Below are positions 51,558-62,351 of a DNA stretch of 64,000 nt, in pieces. A program made the translations under genes and the position numbers. Positions within the stretch are counted from its first letter, which is position 1; each line of letters begins with the position of its first letter. Under the pieces are notes generated by a model, which was given only the letters and a program-made list of their open reading frames with translations, was not told the DNA's origin and ran no database searches. This stretch comes from Acanthornis magna (Eukaryota > Chordata > Aves > Passeriformes > Acanthizidae), in NCBI GenBank assembly GCA_036785705.1, contig JAWUZG010000056.1, positions 19,536,501 to 19,600,500 on the forward strand. The letters are read 5' to 3'.

Positions 51558-54500
51558 CTAGCCCAGCCCCAGTGATTTCAGCCCCAGCCCTACAGTCCCC
51601 AGTGATTTCAGCTCCAGACCCACAAGCTTTATTGCACTGCCACCTCTGCTCTTCCAGCTCCAGCTCCGCATTTCTCCAGCACCGCCGGCTCCAGCTGCTG
51701 CAGGTCCAAAGGGCAGGATCTTCCTCTCGGCTCCAGCTCGGCAACGAGTCGGCTCCAGCCCCACACTCTCTAACCCTGCCCACAGTCACTATCCCAGGCC
51801 TATTCTGATTTCAGCTCCAATCCTAAAGTCCCGAGCCCAGCCCCAGTGATTTCAGCTCCAATCCTACTGCCACTAGTCCAGAACTACAGTGATTTCAGCT
51901 CCAGCCCCACAGTCTCTACCCCAGCCCCAGAGTCAGTTAAGACGCCTCCACCACCATTTCAGCTCCAATCCCACAGTGCCTTTTCCGGCGTGACCTTTTC
52001 TATCCCGTGTTCAGTCCTAATCCCAGCCCCACATTCACCATCACAGCCTTACAAATATTTCAAGCTCAGCCCTACATTGCCTTGCAGAGACGCAGTCAAG
52101 AGCCCAGAACTACCAGAGTTTGAGGCGCAACCGTACAGTGCCTTTTCCAGCCCTACAGTTCCTATCCCATTTTCAGTCACAAGCCCACCCCACAGGAAAT
52201 AGCACAGCCCAAGCCTACAGTGCCTTGCTCAGCTCTACCCTTGCTATCCCATTTTCAGTCTCTAGCCCAGCCCCAGTGATTTCAGCCCCAGCCCTACAGT
52301 CCCCAGTGATTTCAGCTCTAGCCCTACAGTCCCCAGCCCAGCCCCAGTGATTTCAGCTCCAGACCCACAAGCTTTATTGCACTGCCACCTCTGCTCTTCC
52401 AGCTCCAGCTCCGCATTTCTCCAGCACCGCCGGCTCCAGCTGCTGCAGGTCCAAAGGGCAGGATCTTCCTCTCGGCTCCAGCTCGGCAACGAGTCGGCTC
52501 CAGCCCCACACTCTCTAACCCTGCCCCACAGTCACTATCCCAGGCCTATTCTGATTTCAGCTCCAATCCTAAAGTCCCGAGCCCAGCCCCAGTGATTTCA
52601 GCTCCAATCCTACAGTCACTAGCCCAGCTCTACAGTGATTTCAGCTCCAGCCCTGCAGTCTCTACCCCTGCCCCACAGTCACTATCCCAGGCCCATTTTA
52701 ATTTCTGCTCCAATACTACTGTCGCTAGCCCAGTTCTACAGTGATTTCAGCTCCAGCCCCGCCGTCTCTACTCCAGACTCATAGTCAATAAGACACCTCC
52801 ACCATGATTTCTCATCCAATCCCACAGTCCCTTTTTCACTGCTTCATTTTCTATCCCATTTTCAGTCCCAATCCAAGCCCCACACTCAGTACCACAGCCC
52901 CACAAGGATTTCACGCTCAGCTATACATTGCCTTGAAGAGACGCAGTCAAGAGCCCAGCACTCGCAGGGTTTGAGACGCAAGCTTACAGTTCCTTTCTCA
53001 GCCCGACGCTTTCTATGCAATTTTCAGATGCAATCCAAACCTCACAATCAATATCACAGCCCTATAGTGATTCCAGGCCCAAGCCTACAGTGCCTTGCTC
53101 AGCTCTACCCTTGCTATCCCATTTTGAGTCTCTAGCCCAGCCCCAGTGATTTCAGCCCCAGCCCTACAGTCCCCAGTGATTTCAGCTCCAGCCCTACAGT
53201 CCCCAGCCCAGCCCCAGTGATTTCAGCTCCAGACCCACAAGCTTTATTGCACTGCCACCTCTGCTCTTCAGCTCCAGCTCCGCATTTCTCCAGAACCACC
53301 GGCTCCAGCTGCTGCAGGTCCAAAGGGCAGGATCTTCCTCTCGGCTTCAGCTCGGCAACGAGTCGGCTCCAGCCCCACACTCTCTAACCCTGCCCACAGT
53401 CACTATCCCAGGCCTATTCTGATTTCTGCTCCAATACTACTGTCGCTAGCCCAGCCCCAGTGATTTCAGCTCCAATCCTACAGTCACTAGCCCAGCTCTA
53501 CAGTGATTTCAGCTCCAGCCCTGCAGTCTCTACCCCTGCCCCACAGTCACTATCCCAGGCCCATTTTGATTTCTGCTCCAATACTACTGTCGCTAGCCCA
53601 GTTCTACAGTGATTTCAGCTCCAGCCCCGCTGTCTCTACTCCAGACTCATAGTCAATAAGACACCTCCACCATGATTTCTCATCCAATCCCACAGTCCCT
53701 TTTTCAATGCTCCATTTTCTATCCCATTTTCAGTCCCAATCCAAGCCCCACACTCAATACCACAGCCCCACAAGGATTTCACGCTCAGCTATACATTGCC
53801 TTGAAGAGACGCAGTCAAGAGCCCAGCACTCGCAGGGTTTGAGATGCAAGCTTACAGTTCCTTTCTCAGCCCGACGCTTTCTATGCAATTTTCAGATGCA
53901 ATCCAAACCTCACAATCAATATCACAGCCCTATAGTGATTCCAGGCCCAAGCCTACAGTGCCTTGCTCAGCTCTACCCTTGCTATCCCATTTTCAGTCTC
54001 TAGCCCAGCCCCAGTGATTTCAGCCCCAGCCCTACAGTCCCCAGTGATTTCAGCTCCAGACCCACAAGCTTTATTGCACTGCCACCTCTGCTCTTCCAGC
54101 TCCAGCTCCGCATTTCTCCAGCACCGCCGGCTCCAGCTGCTGCAGGTCCAAAGGGCAGGATCTTCCTCTCGGCTCCAGCTCGGCAACGAGTCGGCTCCAG
54201 CCCCACACTCTCTAACCCTGCCCACAGTCACTATCCCAGGCCTATTCTGATTTCAGCTCCAATCCTAAAGTCCCGAGCCCAGCCCCAGTGATTTCAGCTC
54301 CAATCCTACTGCCACTAGTCCAGAACTACAGTGATTTCAGCTCCAGCCCCACAGTCTCTACCCCAGCCCCAGAGTCAGTTAAGACGCCTCCACCACCATT
54401 TCAGCTCCAATCCCACAGTGCCTTTTCCGGCGTGACCTTTTCTATCCCGTGTTCAGTCCTAATCCCAGCCCCACATTCACCATCACAGCCTTACAAATAT

Positions 54501-57500
54501 TTCAAGCTCAGCCCTACATTGCCTTGCAGAGACGCAGTCAAGAGCCCAGAACTACCAGAGTTTGAGGCGCAACCGTACAGTGCCTTTTCCAGCCCTACAG
54601 TTCCTATCCCATTTTCAGTCACAAGCCCACCCCACAGGAAATAGCACAGCCCAAGCCTACAGTGCCTTGCTCAGCTCTACCCTTGCTATCCCATTTTCAG
54701 TCTCTAGCCCAGCCCCAGTGATTTCAGCCCCAGCCCTACAGTCCCCAGTGATTTCAGCTCTAGCCCTACAGTCCCCAGCCCAGCCCCAGTGATTTCAGCT
54801 CCAGACCCACAAGCTTTATTGCACTGCCACCTCTGCTCTTCCAGCTCCAGCTCCGCATTTCTCCAGCACCGCCGGCTCCAGCTGCTGCAGGTCCAAAGGG
54901 CAGGATCTTCCTCTCGGCTCCAGCTCGGCAACGAGTCGGCTCCAGCCCCACACTCTCTAACCCTGCCCCACAGTCACTATCCCAGGCCTATTCTGATTTC
55001 AGCTCCAATCCTAAAGTCCCGAGCCCAGCCCCAGTGATTTCAGCTCCAATCCTACAGTCACTAGCCCAGCTCTACAGTGATTTCAGCTCCAGCCCTGCAG
55101 TCTCTACCCCTGCCCCACAGTCACTATCCCAGGCCCATTTTAATTTCTGCTCCAATACTACTGTCGCTAGCCCAGTTCTACAGTGATTTCAGCTCCAGCC
55201 CCGCCGTCTCTACTCCAGACTCATAGTCAATAAGACACCTCCACCATGATTTCTCATCCAATCCCACAGTCCCTTTTTCACTGCTTCATTTTCTATCCCA
55301 TTTTCAGTCCCAATCCAAGCCCCACACTCAGTACCACAGCCCCACAAGGATTTCACGCTCAGCTATACATTGCCTTGAAGAGACGCAGTCAAGAGCCCAG
55401 CACTCGCAGGGTTTGAGACGCAAGCTTACAGTTCCTTTCTCAGCCCGACGCTTTCTATGCAATTTTCAGATGCAATCCAAACCTCACAATCAATATCACA
55501 GCCCTATAGTGATTCCAGGCCCAAGCCTACAGTGCCTTGCTCAGCTCTACCCTTGCTATCCCATTTTGAGTCTCTAGCCCAGCCCCAGTGATTTCAGCCC
55601 CAGCCCTACAGTCCCCAGTGATTTCAGCTCCAGCCCTACAGTCCCCAGCCCAGCCCCAGTGATTTCAGCTCCAGACCCACAAGCTTTATTGCACTGCCAC
55701 CTCTGCTCTTCAGCTCCAGCTCCGCATTTCTCCAGAACCACCGGCTCCAGCTGCTGCAGGTCCAAAGGGCAGGATCTTCCTCTCGGCTTCAGCTCGGCAA
55801 CGAGTCGGCTCCAGCCCCACACTCTCTAACCCTGCCCACAGTCACTATCCCAGGCCTATTCTGATTTCTGCTCCAATACTACTGTCGCTAGCCCAGCCCC
55901 AGTGATTTCAGCTCCAATCCTACAGTCACTAGCCCAGCTCTACAGTGATTTCAGCTCCAGCCCTGCAGTCTCTACCCCTGCCCCACAGTCACTATCCCAG
56001 GCCCATTTTGATTTCTGCTCCAATACTACTGTCGCTAGCCCAGTTCTACAGTGATTTCAGCTCCAGCCCCGCTGTCTCTACTCCAGACTCATAGTCAATA
56101 AGACACCTCCACCATGATTTCTCATCCAATCCCACAGTCCCTTTTTCAATGCTCCATTTTCTATCCCATTTTCAGTCCCAATCCAAGCCCCACACTCAAT
56201 ACCACAGCCCCACAAGGATTTCACGCTCAGCTATACATTGCCTTGAAGAGACGCAGTCAAGAGCCCAGCACTCGCAGGGTTTGAGATGCAAGCTTACAGT
56301 TCCTTTCTCAGCCCGACGCTTTCTATGCAATTTTCAGATGCAATCCAAACCTCACAATCAATATCACAGCCCTATAGTGATTCCAGGCCCAAGCCTACAG
56401 TGCCTTGCTCAGCTCTACCCTTGCTATCCCATTTTCAGTCTCTAGCCCAGCCCCAGTGATTTCAGCCCCAGCCCTACAGTCCCCAGTGATTTCAGCTCCA
56501 GACCCACAAGCTTTATTGCACTGCCACCTCTGCTCTTCCAGCTCCAGCTCCGCATTTCTCCAGCACCGCCGGCTCCAGCTGCTGCAGGTCCAAAGGGCAG
56601 GATCTTCCTCTCGGCTCCAGCTCGGCAACGAGTCGGCTCCAGCCCCACACTCTCTAACCCTGCCCACAGTCACTATCCCAGGCCTATTCTGATTTCAGCT
56701 CCAATCCTAAAGTCCCGAGCCCAGCCCCAGTGATTTCAGCTCCAATCCTACTGCCACTAGTCCAGAACTACAGTGATTTCAGCTCCAGCCCCACAGTCTC
56801 TACCCCAGCCCCAGAGTCAGTTAAGACGCCTCCACCACCATTTCAGCTCCAATCCCACAGTGCCTTTTCCGGCGTGACCTTTTCTATCCCGTGTTCAGTC
56901 CTAATCCCAGCCCCACATTCACCATCACAGCCTTACAAATATTTCAAGCTCAGCCCTACATTGCCTTGCAGAGACGCAGTCAAGAGCCCAGAACTACCAG
57001 AGTTTGAGGCGCAACCGTACAGTGCCTTTTCCAGCCCTACAGTTCCTATCCCATTTTCAGTCACAAGCCCACCCCACAGGAAATAGCACAGCCCAAGCCT
57101 ACAGTGCCTTGCTCAGCTCTACCCTTGCTATCCCATTTTCAGTCTCTAGCCCAGCCCCAGTGATTTCAGCCCCAGCCCTACAGTCCCCAGTGATTTCAGC
57201 TCTAGCCCTACAGTCCCCAGCCCAGCCCCAGTGATTTCAGCTCCAGACCCACAAGCTTTATTGCACTGCCACCTCTGCTCTTCCAGCTCCAGCTCCGCAT
57301 TTCTCCAGCACCGCCGGCTCCAGCTGCTGCAGGTCCAAAGGGCAGGATCTTCCTCTCGGCTCCAGCTCGGCAACGAGTCGGCTCCAGCCCCACACTCTCT
57401 AACCCTGCCCCACAGTCACTATCCCAGGCCTATTCTGATTTCAGCTCCAATCCTAAAGTCCCGAGCCCAGCCCCAGTGATTTCAGCTCCAATCCTACAGT

Positions 57501-58015
57501 CACTAGCCCAGCTCTACAGTGATTTCAGCTCCAGCCCTGCAGTCTCTACCCCTGCCCCACAGTCACTATCCCAGGCCCATTTTAATTTCTGCTCCAATAC
57601 TACTGTCGCTAGCCCAGTTCTACAGTGATTTCAGCTCCAGCCCCGCCGTCTCTACTCCAGACTCATAGTCAATAAGACACCTCCACCATGATTTCTCATC
57701 CAATCCCACAGTCCCTTTTTCACTGCTTCATTTTCTATCCCATTTTCAGTCCCAATCCAAGCCCCACACTCAGTACCACAGCCCCACAAGGATTTCACGC
57801 TCAGCTATACATTGCCTTGAAGAGACGCAGTCAAGAGCCCAGCACTCGCAGGGTTTGAGACGCAAGCTTACAGTTCCTTTCTCAGCCCGACGCTTTCTAT
57901 GCAATTTTCAGATGCAATCCAAACCTCACAATCAATATCACAGCCCTATAGTGATTCCAGGCCCAAGCCTACAGTGCCTTGCTCAGCTCTACCCTTGCTA
58001 TCCCATTTTGAGTCT
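50690..58015 (+). repeat. Higher-order repeat of 2,442 bp, three copies
   Basis: Units 50690-53131, 53132-55573 and 55574-58015 repeat at exactly 2,442 bp. Every landmark triplet agrees, for example 51265/53707/56149 and 52347/54789/57231. Each unit holds three monomers with spacings 828, 744 and 870. The copies look nearly identical by eye. Confidence 0.93.
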
Positions 58016-59040
58016 CTAGCCCAGCCCCAGTGATTTCAGCCCCAGCCCTACAGTCCCCAGTGATTTCAGCTCTAGCCCTACAGTCCCCAGCCCAGCCCCA
58101 GTGATTTCAGCTCCAGACCCACAAGCTTTATTGCACTGCCACCTCTGCTCTTCCAGCTCCAGCTCCGCATTTCTCCAGCACCGCCGGCTCCAGCTGCTGC
58201 AGGTCCAAAGGGCAGGATCTTCCTCTCGGCTCCAGCTCGGCAACGAGTCGGCTCCAGCCCCACACTCTCTAACCCTGCCCCAGTCACTGTCCCAGCCCCT
58301 ATTTTGATATCTGCTCCAATCCTAAAGTCCCTAGCTCAGAGCTACAGTGATTTCAGCTCGAGCCCTACAGACTGTAACCCTGCCCCACAGTCACTATGCC
58401 AGTCCAATTTTGATTTCAGCTCCAATCCTAAAGTCCCTAACCCAGATCTACAGTGATTTCAGCTCCAGCCCCACAGTCTCTACCCCAGCCCCAGAGTCAG
58501 TTAAGACGCCTCCACCACCATTTCAGCTCCAATCCCACAATGCCTTTTTCGGCACAACAATTTCTATCCCATGTTCAGCCCCAATCCCAGCCCCACATTC
58601 ACCATCACAGCCTTACAAATATTTCAAGCTCAGCCCTACATTGCCTTGCAGAGACGCCGTCAAGAGCTCAGAACTACCAGAGTTTGAGGCGCAACCGTAC
58701 AGTGCCTTTTCCAGCCCCACAGTTCCCAGGCCGTTTTCAATCGCAAGCCCACCCCGCAGGCAATACCACAGCCCTATAGTGATTCCAGGCCCAAGCCTAC
58801 AGTGCCTTGCTCAGCTCTACACTTGCTATCCCATTTTCAGTCCCCAGCCCAGCCCCAGTGATTTCAGCTCCAGCCCTACAGTCCCCAGCCCAGCCCCAGT
58901 GATTTCAGCTCCAGACCCACAAGCTTTATTGCACTGCCACCTCTGCTCTTCCAGCTCCAGCTCCGCATCTCTCCAGCACCGCCGACTCCAGCTGCTGCAG
59001 GTCCAAAGGGCAGGATCTTCCCCTCAGCTCCAGCTCTAGA

Positions 59041-60055
59041 ACCCATATTCCGGCCCCAGCCCAGCAATCTTTATTCCACTTCCAGCCCTTTGGTTTGTGT
59101 CCCAACCGACAATTCCTTCCCAGATCAACAGGTAATACCCAAGTTGAACACACATTTCAGCTCCAGCACTGCGGTCCCCATCCCAACCCCAGTGATTTCT
59201 TCTCCAGTCCCACAAGCTTTATTGCACTGCCTGCTCTTCTCTTTCCCTTCTGGCTCCACATCTTCCCAGCAGTGCCACATAAGGCTGCTCCTGCTTCTCA
59301 GGGCAGCATCTTTGCTTTACCCCTAGCTCTGTGTGCTTTCAGCTCAGCCCTTGAAGCCACAGTGCAGCCCCAGCCTGACAATCCTTACTCCAGATCCAGC
59401 GTCCCTGTCCCAGCCCCACAGGGCTTTCACCCCTAGCCCTACCATCTTGGTGTCTTCTCCAGCTGTGCTGCCTCAGCTCCTCAGCTTCCTACTGCTCCAG
59501 CTAAAAGCTGCTCCTGCTTCTTTCACTTGCAGACTGGGGCTGTTGATAAAGCCACAAATCAGTCACTGGCATCACTTCAATGTCTCTTGGAGCTTTCACA
59601 CCCCCCGCCATGGGATCCCAACTTTGGGGGCACGTCAGGCCTCAACGGCAACACGCACCTTCCCCCCCGCCCCTGGCTCTCACCCGCAGCACTTGCCCAA
59701 AAGGCCTCCCCCCTCACCTCCCCCAGGCAGCACCAGGGGCTGCCAATGGCCACTGGGCCCCTGCTTGCCCATGCCAAGAGGTGCCCTTGGGCTGCTTCTC
59801 AAGCCCTGGAGCCCCTGCACCCTCAGCTTGTGCTTGTGACCACCGGGTAGGGGCCGGCAACCCCCAGGCATCTCCTGCAGGCCCCCATCTGCAGCTCCAT
59901 CCCCTCCTCCCATTGGCTTTAGCCAGCTCCGGCCCCAGCATTTCCACTGCACTGCATCACTTGGGGCCTGACTTTAGTGCCAACGTCCTTATTCCCCACC
60001 CGGGGCCTTTGCGTCTCCTATGGCCTCAGTGATTCAGGCCCAGCCCTACAATCTT
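59041..60055 (+). repeat. Degenerate right edge of the satellite
   Basis: Satellite phrases decay here: AGTCCCACAAGCTTTATTGC at 59205-59224 is still recognisable, then only C-rich AGCCCCA and CAGCTCC phrases remain until about 60055. Several 60-170 codon open frames cross the region in different frames. None resembles a known protein. Confidence 0.7.
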
Positions 60056-60239
60056 TAGTTAACTACCAAATACAGAGGAAAAGACCAAACCCAAGACTAA
60101 ATCTACAATAATGTAGTACTCCAAAACTACCTGAGTGTAATCAAATGAGTACAACAACCAAGCAACTAATGAAGAAAATACTTCCAAATCAAACTAAAGC
60201 AAAATTGAAAAACGGAAAAAAAAACCCAACCAAAACTAC
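60056..60239. other. A-rich stretch
   Basis: AACCAAAC-type sequence with an A run at 60217-60224. Read on the minus strand it is the GT/T-rich tail directly after an AATAAA signal. Confidence 0.5.
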
Positions 60240-60245
60240 TTTATT
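60240..60245 (-). terminator. AATAAA polyadenylation hexamer, minus strand
   Basis: TTTATT on the + strand gives AATAAA on the minus strand. It is followed downstream (leftwards) by GTAGTTTTGGTTGGG and a T run, the usual GU/U-rich layout. It lies about 320 bases from the putative start of the minus-strand unit. Confidence 0.5.
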
Positions 60246-60261
60246 GCTTATGTTTTCAACA

Positions 60262-60540
60262 TTACTTTAACACCACAACTCTCGTGAAGCACTTTCCCCC
60301 GGCGCCGCTCCAGGCGCCGCTGGCACAACTAGGCACAAGCAGCACCACCGCCCAAGGACAGCGCCAGCCCCACGCCCCCGCCGCGGCCCCGCCACAAGCC
60401 CAGGCTGACGCGGGACGAGCGCCCATGCTCACCACCGCTCCCCGCGGCGACAGGCGCCGGGGATCCCTCACGGCGCAGCGGCGCTCTTCGCAGAGGCGCT
60501 CTTCGCATCGCCGAGCCGCACCTTCAGCCGCCACTCTCAT
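60262..60540 (-). CDS. Unrecognised small ORF, 92 codons, in a compact minus-strand unit
   Basis: I do not recognise this protein. The frame starts at an ATG (60538-60540) just downstream of a well-formed TATA box and ends 17 bases before AATAAA. It is rich in Ala, Arg and Gly, as expected from CpG-rich DNA. It begins MRVAAEGAARRCEERLCEER, with a CEER/CEE duplication from the direct repeat GCGAAGAGCGCC. A GTGAGC donor-like site near 60428 means the ATG part could instead be a first exon. It may equally be non-coding RNA. Confidence 0.25.
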   Translation of the reverse strand: MRVAAEGAARRCEERLCEERRCAVRDPRRLSPRGAVVSMGARPASAWACGGAAAGAWGWRCPWAVVLLVPSCASGAWSGAGGKCFTRVVVLK

Positions 60541-60580
60541 CCTCACCGCCGCCGCACTGCGGCCAGCTCCCCTCTGCGCA

Positions 60581-60650
60581 CGCCCTTTATACCCCCGGCC
60601 GGGACAGCCCAGCCAATCACAGCCCGAAGCCGTGTCGGCCCCGCCAATCA
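60581..60650 (-). promoter_or_regulatory. TATA box with two upstream CCAAT boxes, directed leftwards
   Basis: TATAAA on the minus strand occupies 60586-60591 inside GGGGTATAAAGGGCG. Two CCAAT elements in GCCAATCA context lie at 60613-60617 and 60644-60648, about 25 and 55 bases upstream of the TATA box. This spacing and the CpG-rich setting are typical of NF-Y plus TATA promoters such as those of histone genes. No histone ORF follows. Confidence 0.6.
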
Positions 60651-60715
60651 CAGCTCACCCCGTTCCCACCACGCCCGCCTCCCGCCGCCGCCACTCCAGG
60701 CTTCTCAGAGTCTGA

Positions 60716-60928
60716 CTCTGCTTCCTCTATTTTCTTTAACTCTGCTTCCTCTGTTTTCTCTAACTGCTTCCTCTATTTTCTGTAAGTCTAACTCTGCTTC
60801 CTCTATTTTCTGTAAGTGTAACTCTGCTTCCTCTGTTTTCTGTAAGTGTAACTCTGCTTCCTCTGTTTTCTGTAAGTGTAACTCTGCTTCCTCTGTTTTC
60901 TCTGCGTCTAACTCTGCTTCCTCTAGAT
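60716..60928. repeat. 24-30 bp minisatellite with an ETS-like core in each unit
   Basis: Roughly eight units of the form CTCTGCTTCCTCTGTTTTCT plus GTAAGTGTAA. The first two or three units are 24-28 bp and the rest 30 bp. On the minus strand each unit holds AGAGGAAGC, an ETS/PU.1-like core. It lies about 125-340 bases upstream of the minus-strand TATA box. Confidence 0.9.
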
Positions 60929-60976
60929 CCCCGCGTCCCAGCCAGCCCCGGCTTGGCTTTCGGGAGAGGCCGGTGC
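60925..60976 (+). repeat. Repeat R, partial copy 4, truncated by the GCC array
   Basis: AGATCCCCGCGTCCCAGCCA, then GCCCCGGCTTGGCTTTCGGG and AGAGGCCGGTGCCGC match 62445-62497 with one substitution. The match stops where GCCGCC repeats begin. Confidence 0.85.
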
Positions 60977-62330
60977 CGCCGCCGCCGCCGCCGCCGCCCG
61001 AAGCGCCGATTCCCGCCGCCGCCCGAGCCGCCGCCCTCGGAGCCGCCGCCACCCGGGGCGCCGCCGCTCCTCGCCGCCCGTGGCGCCGCCGCTCCTCGCC
61101 GCCCGTGGCGCCGCCGCCCGCGGCGCCGCTTTCCGCCGCTGCCCGCCGCCGCCCGAGCCGCCGCCCTCGGAGCCGCCGCCGCCCGTGGCGCCGCCGCTCC
61201 TCGGCGCCCGTGGCGCCGCCGCTCCTCGGCGCCCGTGGCGCCGCCGCTCCTCGCCGCCCGGGGCGCCGCCGCTCCTCGCCGCCCGTGGCGCCGCCGCCCG
61301 CGGCGCCGCTTTCCGCCGCTGCCCGCCGCCGCCCGAGCCGCCGCCCTCGGAGCCGCCGCCGCCCGTGGCGCCGCCGCTCCTCGCCGCCCGTGGCGCCGCC
61401 GCTCCTCGCCGCCCGTGGCGCCGCCGCTCCTCGCCGCCCGGGGCGCCGCCGCTCCTCGCCGCCCGTGGCGCCGCCGCCCGCGGCGCCGCTTTCCGCCGCT
61501 TTCCGCCGCTGCCCGCCGCCGCCCGAGCCGCCGCCCTCGGAGCCGCCGCCGCCCGTGGCGCCGCCGCTCCTCGCCGCCCGTGGCGCCGCCGCTCCTCGCC
61601 GCCCGAAGCGCCGCCGCCCACGGCGCCGCTTTCCGCCGCTGCCCGCCGCCGCCCGAAGCGCCGCTGCTCGCCGCCCCCGAGCCGCCGCCGCCCGCCGCGG
61701 TCCGTGGCGCGGCTGCCCGCCGCCGACCCCCCCAGGCGCCGCCGGCGCGAGCCGCCGCCGGCGCGAGCCGCCGCCGCCGCCCGAAGCGCCGATTCCCGCC
61801 GCCGCCCGAGCCGCCGCCCTCGGAGCCGTCGCCGCCCGTGGCGCCGCCGCTCCTCGGCGCCCGTGGCGCCGCCGCTTCTCGCCGCCCGAAGCGCCGCCGC
61901 CCGCGGCGCCGCTTTCCGCCGCTGCCCGCCGCCGCCCGAAGCGCCGCTGCTCGCCGCCCCCGAGCCGCCGCCGCCCGCCGCGGTCCGTGGCGCGGCTGCC
62001 CGCCGCCGCCCCCCCCCAGGCGCCGCCGGCGCGAGCCGCCGCCGCCCGAACCGCAGCCGCCCGAGCTGCCGCCGCCGCCGCCGCCCGAAGCGCCGATTCC
62101 CGCCGCCGCCCGAGCCGCCGCCCTCGGAGCCGCCGCCGCCCGTGGCGCCGCCGCTCCTCGCCGCCCGTGGCGCCGCCGCCCGCGGCGCCGCTTTCCGCCG
62201 CTGCCCGCCGCCGCCCGAAGCGCCGCTCCTCGCCGCCCCCGAGCCGCCGCTGCCCGCAGCACCGCTGCCCTTCGCCGCTATCGGAGGCACCGCTGCCCGC
62301 CCCCACTCGAGGTAACGCTCCCCGCTGCCA
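60974..62330. repeat. GCC-rich complex tandem array, about 1.35 kb
   Basis: It is composed of 24-30 bp units of the type GTGGCGCCGCCGCTCCTCGC and CCGCCGCCCGAGCCGCCGCC. A larger block around CGCGGCGCCGCTTTCCGCCG recurs about six times (near 61120, 61300, 61480, 61625, 61900, 62180). A block with GCGGTCCGTGGCGCGGCTGC occurs at about 61697 and 61979, offset 282 bp. Because stop codons cannot arise in this composition, open frames of 410-586 codons exist in several frames on both strands. I call none of them a gene. Confidence 0.93.
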
Positions 62331-62351
62331 CCATAGGCACCGCTGCCCGCC

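Larger units (their letters stand above)
39411..59040 (+). repeat. Large tandem satellite, about 25 monomers of 0.70-0.87 kb
   Basis: The block GCTTTATTGCACTGCCACCT recurs at about 39510, 40232, 40935, 41805, 42656, 43508, 44360, 45082, 45951, 46652, 47522, 48373, 49225, 50077, 50799, 51627, 52371, 53241, 54069, 54812, 55682, 56510, 57254, 58124 and 58920. Spacings fall in classes near 703, 722, 744, 828, 851 and 870 bp. Within each monomer, AGTGATTTCAGCTCC phrases repeat every 25-40 bp, so the monomer is an expanded minisatellite. Stops and length differences that are not multiples of three break every frame, so I treat it as non-coding. Confidence 0.97.

Noticed and set aside
58347..59039. 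230-codon frame at the right end of the satellite
   Set aside because: It is made entirely of satellite phrases, and opens only because these monomers lost the usual stops. No domain was recognised.
39411..59040. CRISPR-like regular repeats
   Set aside because: The repeats are contiguous and the material between them also repeats, so there are no unique spacers. The locus is in a vertebrate genome.
60262..60715. Histone gene downstream of the CCAAT/TATA promoter
   Set aside because: Promoter layout suggested one, but no histone-fold reading frame or histone 3' stem-loop is present, and the unit ends in AATAAA instead.
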